Positions 59,742-64,000 of a DNA stretch of 64,000 nucleotides are shown in pieces. Positions within the stretch are counted from its first letter, which is position 1. Each line of letters begins with the position of its first letter. The notes below the pieces were generated by a model, which ran no database searches, was not told where the DNA came from, and was given only the letters and a program-made list of their open reading frames with translations. A program made the translations under genes and the position numbers. The stretch spans positions 16,283-80,282 of the forward strand of contig NZ_MLYP01000092.1 in NCBI RefSeq assembly GCF_001866645.1, in the 5' to 3' direction. The DNA comes from Streptomyces colonosanans (GTDB lineage: Bacteria > Actinomycetota > Actinomycetes > Streptomycetales > Streptomycetaceae).

Positions 59742-60446
59742 GTGGACCTTCACAAGAGCCCTGCCCCGGCGGACCGGCGGCCCGTGCCCCCGGCCGAACT
59801 GCGCTGTTCCGACGCCGACCGCGACCGCATCGCCGACATCCTGCGCGAGGCCCTGGCCGAGGGCCGTCTCACCGCCGAGGAGCACGCCGAGCGCGTCGAC
59901 GGTGTGCTGAGCGCCAAGACGGTCGGTGAGCTGGAGCGGTTCGTCCGCGACCTGCCCGCGGCCCACTCGCGCCGCACCCCTTCCGCCCCCGTGCCGGCGG
60001 CCGGCCGGCCTACCCCGGGTGCGATACCGGCCGACCCCGAGGAGAGGGTGGTGGCGGTCTTCAGCAGTGCCGTGCGCAGGGGGCGCTGGCGCCCCGGCCG
60101 TCATATGCACGCGTACGCGGTCTTCGGCACCGTCGAGATCGACCTGAGTGAAGCGATATTCGAGCACCAGCAGGTCCTGATCAAGGCGATCTCGGTCTTC
60201 GGCAATGTGGAGATCCGCGTCCCGGAGAACATCTCGCTGCGTGGCACCGGCGGCGGCGTACTCGGCAACTTCGAGGTGAGTCCGCTGGATTCGGGTGAGC
60301 CGAACGCCCCCGTCGTCTACGTGGACGGGCTGGCCGTCCTCGGGAATGTCGAGGCGAAGCCCAAGCGGGGCAAGCTGGTCGCGGACATCCTCGACCGTGT
60401 GTCGAGCAAGGTGGACAGGGCTTTGCGCAAACACCTGGACCGTTGA
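59742..60446 (+). CDS. DUF1707 and LiaF-like cell-envelope protein
   Basis: A 234-residue cytoplasmic or membrane-associated protein. A DUF1707 domain (about 15-70; LRCSDADRDRIADILREALAEGRLTAEEHAERVDGVLSAKTVGEL) is followed by a Pro-rich linker and a beta-helical DUF2154/LiaF-type domain (about 125-215) with strands AVFGTVEIDLSEA, ISVFGNVEIRVPENI and LAVLGNVEAKP. This kind of domain is linked to envelope-stress sensing. Probably a leaderless GTG start. Confidence 0.85.
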   Translation: MDLHKSPAPADRRPVPPAELRCSDADRDRIADILREALAEGRLTAEEHAERVDGVLSAKTVGELERFVRDLPAAHSRRTPSAPVPAAGRPTPGAIPADPEERVVAVFSSAVRRGRWRPGRHMHAYAVFGTVEIDLSEAIFEHQQVLIKAISVFGNVEIRVPENISLRGTGGGVLGNFEVSPLDSGEPNAPVVYVDGLAVLGNVEAKPKRGKLVADILDRVSSKVDRALRKHLDR

Positions 60447-60609
60447 CGCTTGTGAATCCGGTCGTCTGCGAACCGGACCGATCCTGCTTCGACGGTATGA
60501 ACTCCCCCTGGAAGTCCAGCGGTTGGGAACGCAGTGCATAGGCGTGCGCACAGCGGGTAGGCCTTGCTGCATCGTCTCTCGCTCGCGAAGCCGTCGTCAG
60601 GAGTAGACC

Positions 60610-60978
60610 GTGCTGCAACCGCCGCATTCGTCCCGGGTCGCTGACGTTCCGCACCAGCGGGTGCCAGTACGCGACAGGGAGCAGGACGCCCCATGGCACA
60701 CGGAGGCGGTGTGTCGACGTGACGAGGCCGGCCTGTTCTTCGCCCCCTCCAAGGAGCCCACCGCGGCCCGGCTGTCCCGCGAGGAGGCCGCCAAGCGGGT
60801 CTGTGGGCGCTGCCCGGTGATGGTCGAGTGCCGGGAGCATGCGCTGCTGCAGCCCGAGCCGTACGGCGTGTGGGGCGGCCTCACCGCCGCCGAGCGACGT
60901 GTGGTGCTGGCCCGGCGCCGCCGCCGCGACATGGAGCTCAGGAAGGCCGCACGGGGGGCGATAGCGGCGGCCGGCTGA
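60610..60978 (+). CDS. WhiB-like iron-sulfur regulator
   Basis: A 122-residue Wbl protein. Four Cys (35, 65, 68, 74) bind a [4Fe-4S] cluster: AVCRRDEAGLFF, VCGRCPVMVEC. PYGVWGGLTAAERR follows with the GVWGG turn, then a basic tail for DNA contact. It interacts with a sigma factor in known relatives. The neighbourhood (class I fumarase, DUF1707, glpX) resembles that of wblI in S. coelicolor, which I recall but cannot verify. The GTG at 60610 follows AGGAG by six bases. Confidence 0.9.
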   Translation: MLQPPHSSRVADVPHQRVPVRDREQDAPWHTEAVCRRDEAGLFFAPSKEPTAARLSREEAAKRVCGRCPVMVECREHALLQPEPYGVWGGLTAAERRVVLARRRRRDMELRKAARGAIAAAG

Positions 60979-60989
60979 AGGATGCGTAC

Positions 60990-61027
60990 GGAAGGGGCGC
61001 CCTCTCCGCACAGAGGGCGCCCCTTCC
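60990..61027. terminator. Terminator between the Wbl gene and glpX
   Basis: A perfect 15-bp stem, GGAAGGGGCGCCCTC with complement, and an 8-base loop serves both convergent genes. Confidence 0.85.
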
Positions 61028-61110
61028 CGTATTGCGGCGTGCAGCGGACCCGCGGGGCTCCCGCCCTTCGGCGCGCACCCCCTCGGATGCCCGCAGCACC
61101 CCGTCCGCCG

Positions 61111-62145
61111 CTACTTGGCGCGGTCGAAGTCGACCGCGCTGTACGCGCGCAGCTTGCTCAGCCGGTGCACGGAATCGATGCGGCGGACCGTGCCGGACTT
61201 GGAGCGCATGACGATCGAGTCGGTGGTGGCCGTCTCGGACCGGTAGCGCACACCGCGCAGCAGCTCGCCGTCCGTGATGCCGGTGGCGACGAAGAAGACG
61301 TTCTCGCCGGAGACCAGGTCGTCCGTGGTCAGTACCCGGTCGAGGTCGTGGCCGGCGTCCAGGGCCCGCTGCCGCTCCTCGTCGTCCTTGGGCCACAGCT
61401 TGCCCTGGATGGTGCCGCCCAGGCACTTCACGGCGCAGGCCGAGATGATGCCCTCGGGCGTACCGCCGACGCCGAGCAGCAGGTCGATGCCGGTGCCCTC
61501 GCGCAGCGCCAGGATCGAGCCGGCGACGTCGCCGTCCGAGATCAGCTTGATCCGTGCGCCGGTATCCCGGACCTCCTTGATGAGGCCCTCGTGGCGCGGC
61601 CGGTCGAGGATGACGACGGTGACGTCCTCGGGCGTGGACTTCTTGGCCTTGGCGACGCGGCGGATGTTCACCGACACGGGCGCGTCGATGTCGACGAAGT
61701 CGGCGGCCTCGGGGCCGGTGACGAGTTTGTCCATGTAGAAGACGGCGGACGGGTCGAACATCGTGCCGCGGTCGGCGGCGGCGAGCACCGCGATCGCGTT
61801 CGGCATGCCCTTCGCGGTGAGCGTGGTGCCGTCGATCGGGTCCACGGCGATGTCGCACTCCGGGCCGGTCCCGTCACCGATCCGCTCCCCGTTGAAGAGC
61901 ATCGGGGCTTCGTCCTTCTCGCCTTCGCCGATGACGACGACGCCGTTCATCGACACGGTGTGGACGAGGGTCCGCATGGCGCGTACGGCGGCGCCGTCGG
62001 CGCCGTTCTTGTCCCCGCGGCCGACCCAGCGGCCCGCCGCCATCGCGGCGGCCTCGGTGACCCGGACCAGCTCCAGGGCCAGGTTGCGGTCGGGGGCCTC
62101 GGAGGGAACTTCGAGCTCGGACGGCAAATGATGATTCTCGGTCAT
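61111..62145 (-). CDS. glpX: Class II fructose-1,6-bisphosphatase GlpX
   Basis: A 344-residue gluconeogenic enzyme that removes the C1 phosphate of fructose 1,6-bisphosphate. GRGDKNGADGAAVRAMR, GEGEKDEAPMLFNGE (metal-binding acids), AVDPIDGTTLTAKG and GVGGTPEGIISACAVKCLGG are the class II motifs. The ATG at 62145 follows AAAGGTG; upstream in-frame codons lack a site. Complete. Confidence 0.95.
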   Translation of the reverse strand: MTENHHLPSELEVPSEAPDRNLALELVRVTEAAAMAAGRWVGRGDKNGADGAAVRAMRTLVHTVSMNGVVVIGEGEKDEAPMLFNGERIGDGTGPECDIAVDPIDGTTLTAKGMPNAIAVLAAADRGTMFDPSAVFYMDKLVTGPEAADFVDIDAPVSVNIRRVAKAKKSTPEDVTVVILDRPRHEGLIKEVRDTGARIKLISDGDVAGSILALREGTGIDLLLGVGGTPEGIISACAVKCLGGTIQGKLWPKDDEERQRALDAGHDLDRVLTTDDLVSGENVFFVATGITDGELLRGVRYRSETATTDSIVMRSKSGTVRRIDSVHRLSKLRAYSAVDFDRAK

Positions 62146-62270
62146 CGGAGCGCACCTTTCTGTACGACGACGGCCGGATGAGGGTGGCTTCACGACTCTA
62201 TCGCCGGGCAGACAATATGAGCCGGGGGGCCCACGGATGAGCAGACCGCTGCACCTGCGACGATAAGGGT

Positions 62271-62792
62271 GTGGCAGGTACGAAAGGCAAGCAGAAGACG
62301 GTCCGGGACATGGTCCTCTCCCTCGCCCTGATCGGGCTGATGGCGGGCGTAATCTATCTCTTCATCCCGCACAGTGATGGTGCCCCCGATCTCAAGCGGG
62401 TCGACTACCGGGTCGAAGTACTCACGGCGCGCCGCGCGGCGGCCTACCCGATCGCGGCCCCCGAAGGCCTGCCCGACTCCTGGAAGGCCACCTCGGTGCG
62501 CTTCGAGGCCGAGCCGTCCGACGCCTGGCACCTCGGTTTCCAGGACCCCGACGGCCAGTACGTGGCGATCGAGCAGTCGACGCAGAAGCCGTCCCTGTTC
62601 ATCGAGGCGGCCACCCAGGGCGCCCAGGAGACGAAGGTCACGCAGGACATCGGCGGCCGGACGTGGCAGCGCTACACCGGCGGCCGCTACGACGCGCTCG
62701 TGCTCAAGGACAACGGCTCCACGACGCTGGTGACCGGCACGGCGTCGTTCGCGCAGCTGACGAAGATGGCGGAGGCGCTGCGGACGGCGTGA
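62271..62792 (+). CDS. DUF4245 membrane-anchored protein
   Basis: A 173-residue single-pass protein: short basic N-terminus, TM helix (about 14-33) and an extracytoplasmic domain with VRFEAEPSDAWHLGFQDPDGQYVAIEQS and GRTWQRYTGGRYDALVLKDNGSTTLVTGTAS, typical of DUF4245. Function unknown. It is divergent from glpX and monocistronic, with an AAGGG directly before the GTG. Confidence 0.85.
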   Translation: MAGTKGKQKTVRDMVLSLALIGLMAGVIYLFIPHSDGAPDLKRVDYRVEVLTARRAAAYPIAAPEGLPDSWKATSVRFEAEPSDAWHLGFQDPDGQYVAIEQSTQKPSLFIEAATQGAQETKVTQDIGGRTWQRYTGGRYDALVLKDNGSTTLVTGTASFAQLTKMAEALRTA

Positions 62793-62844
62793 CGTCCCCA
62801 CGCGTGATGCCTCGGAGGCATCGTGCATCCTTTCGACCCGGCCC

Positions 62845-62888
62845 GTGCGAAGGGGCCCCTGGCGCTGTTGCCGGGGGCCCCTTCGCAC
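62845..62888. terminator. Terminator between DUF4245 and the nitroreductase gene
   Basis: A perfect 15-bp stem, GTGCGAAGGGGCCCC with complement, and a 14-base loop. Confidence 0.85.
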
Positions 62889-62897
62889 GCGTGCGGG

Positions 62898-63488
62898 TCA
62901 GACCGTGGTGAAGACCTGCTCGAACTCCAGGCGCGGGGAGCGCGGGTACGAGGCGTTCTCGCCCGGCTTGCCGATGTTCACGACCATCAGCGGCGTGTGG
63001 TCGTCGTCCAGGAACTCCTTGCGGACGCCCTCGGCGTCGAACCCGGTCATCGGGCCGGCGGCCAGACCGGCGGCGCGGACACCGACGATGAAGTACGCGG
63101 CCTGCAGGGCGGCGTTCAGCGCGGCGGAGCCCTCACGGACCGGGCGCTCGGCGAAGAACGCGTCCTTGGCCTGCGGGAAGGCCGGGAACAGGGTCGGCAG
63201 CTCCTCGTGGAACTCGTTGTCCGCGGAGAGGATCGCGACCAGCGGGGCGGTGGCGGTCTTGGCCTGGTTGCCCTCGGCCATGTGCCCCACGAGGCGCTCA
63301 CGAGCCTGAGGGGAGCGGACCAGCGTGATGCGCAGCGGGGTCTGGTTGAAGGCGGTCGGGCCGTACTTGACCAGGTCGTAGATCGCCTGCACCTGCTCGT
63401 CGGTCACGGGCTCGTCCGTGAAGGCGTTCGCGGTGTGGGCCTCGCGGAACAGCAGGTCCTGGGCGGTGGGGTCAAGAACGAGGGGCAT
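62898..63488 (-). CDS. Nitroreductase family protein (malonic semialdehyde reductase RutE-like)
   Basis: A 196-residue FMN-dependent reductase. DLLFREAHTANAFTDEPVTDEQVQAIYDLVKYGPTAFNQTPLRITLVRS is the RutE/HadB-type N-terminus with the FMN-phosphate Arg, and AAYFIVGVRAAGLAAGPMTGFDAEGVRKEF the central helix. The family reduces malonic semialdehyde in pyrimidine breakdown, but no rut genes are nearby, so the substrate is open. The ATG at 63488 gives the usual length. Confidence 0.88.
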   Translation of the reverse strand: MPLVLDPTAQDLLFREAHTANAFTDEPVTDEQVQAIYDLVKYGPTAFNQTPLRITLVRSPQARERLVGHMAEGNQAKTATAPLVAILSADNEFHEELPTLFPAFPQAKDAFFAERPVREGSAALNAALQAAYFIVGVRAAGLAAGPMTGFDAEGVRKEFLDDDHTPLMVVNIGKPGENASYPRSPRLEFEQVFTTV

Positions 63489-63660
63489 GCGTGAACTTTC
63501 TCGGGTGGTGCGTCGGACCCCGGGACGATCCGGGAGTCGGCTGACGGATCCGACAGTACGAGAAGAAGGTTCAAGATTCAACAAATACCGGGCCCGCGGT
63601 GACCGACCTCACAGCGCAAGAAGGTGGCGAAACCGCTGGTCATGCGGGTGCGGAACCGGA

Positions 63661-63891
63661 TCAGCCGGAACCCTCCGCACCCTCCTCGCTCTCCTTGGCA
63701 AGCGCCGCGTCGAGCCGCTTGCGGGCGCCCTCCAGCCACGTCCGGCACACCCTGGCCAGTTCCTCCCCCCGCTCCCACAGCGCCAGGGACTCCTCCAGCG
63801 TCGTACCTCCGGCCTCCAGGCGCCGTACGACCTCGATCAACTCGTCCCGCGCCTGCTCGTACCCGAGTGCCTCGTCCGTCTTGCTGGTCAT
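63661..63891 (-). CDS. xseB: Exodeoxyribonuclease VII small subunit
   Basis: A 76-residue helical protein, the small subunit of the XseA-XseB exonuclease that degrades single-stranded DNA. ALGYEQARDELIEVVRRLEAGGTTLEESLALWERGEELARVCRTWLEGARKRLD is the conserved pair of helices. The large-subunit gene would be expected just to the right and is not visible within the last 109 bases, in which I recognise no gene. Confidence 0.92.
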   Translation of the reverse strand: MTSKTDEALGYEQARDELIEVVRRLEAGGTTLEESLALWERGEELARVCRTWLEGARKRLDAALAKESEEGAEGSG

Positions 63892-64000
63892 GCGCCCACC
63901 CTAGTGCCGCGGCAGGCAACGTTTGCCCCGTCGCGACGCCCGGTACGCACTCTCGCCGCGCCCGACGAAAGCCCAAGTACGTCCAGTACGAGGGCTTCCG

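Noticed and set aside
1..64000. CRISPR arrays, tRNA or rRNA genes, prophage or integrase/attachment sites
   Set aside because: No regularly spaced repeats, no tRNA-like CCA/TTCGA arrangement and no integrase gene were seen on either strand.

Overview
The window is a high-GC actinomycete chromosome, almost certainly Streptomyces. It has strong G/C third-position codon bias, many GTG starts and ATGA/GTGA overlaps. It also carries a WhiB-like regulator, a 6C small RNA, a long-tailed class A PBP, a GAF-SpoIIE-ATPase phosphatase and OxyR beside ahpCD. The right half (about 32.6-64 kb) is conserved housekeeping sequence. The left and middle part (about 5.8-30.6 kb) is dominated by a Tad/Flp pilus locus and accessory genes.

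Layout. 0-2.7 kb: a PfkB kinase, IclR regulator and RidA operon beside the start of a divergent amino-acid deaminase/racemase-fold gene. 2.8-5.5 kb: an acidic repeat protein and an ECF/SigE-type sigma factor with a membrane partner. 5.8-10.1 kb: a zinc-ribbon protein, then a four-gene operon (4-TM protein, large pilin-like secreted protein, lipoprotein, DUF3592 protein). 10.2-10.65 kb: a decayed copy of the zinc-ribbon gene that keeps its promoter. 10.7-21.9 kb: the Tad machine (CpaB/SAF, TadZ, TadE, a second TadE-like protein, TadA ATPase, TadB, TadC), a histidine kinase and response regulator, then Flp pilin, a TadG-like protein, a lipoprotein and an OmpA-domain protein. 22.3-25.4 kb: a metallo-hydrolase, a GntR regulator facing four overlapping small genes, and an IS5-type remnant fused to an NTF2-like gene. 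25.6-29.4 kb: a polymorphic-toxin locus whose protein joins four TM segments, a Flp-type prepilin segment, a Gly/Ser linker and a C-terminal PD-(D/E)xK nuclease domain resembling Tox-REase-5, followed by two candidate immunity genes. 29.4-30.6 kb: a DUF192 gene divergent from the prepilin peptidase.

The most notable signal is a tripartite GGGYCC element (12-bp then 7-8-bp spacing) followed about 30 bp later by a TAnnnT -10 box. It occurs upstream of exactly four transcription units: the pilin-like secreted-protein operon, the Flp operon, the toxin and the prepilin peptidase. This suggests one regulon in which the pilus and the toxin are co-expressed and the prepilin peptidase serves both. The response regulator in the tad cluster is the obvious candidate regulator, but that is inference.

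Right half: DHFR-like reductase, methyltransferase, 6C RNA, uppS, PIN-PhoH ATPase, secreted transglycosylase, AI-2E-type permease, ahpCD/oxyR, a PadR-controlled ABC exporter, an SPFH protein, class A PBP, catalase, phosphatase/kinase regulator with a 103-bp tandem duplication at its 3' end, DUF402, class II fumarase, FG-GAP protein, a dead IS30 element, class I fumarase, DUF1707 protein, WhiB-like protein, glpX, DUF4245, a nitroreductase-family protein and xseB. Perfect long hairpins close most convergent gene pairs.
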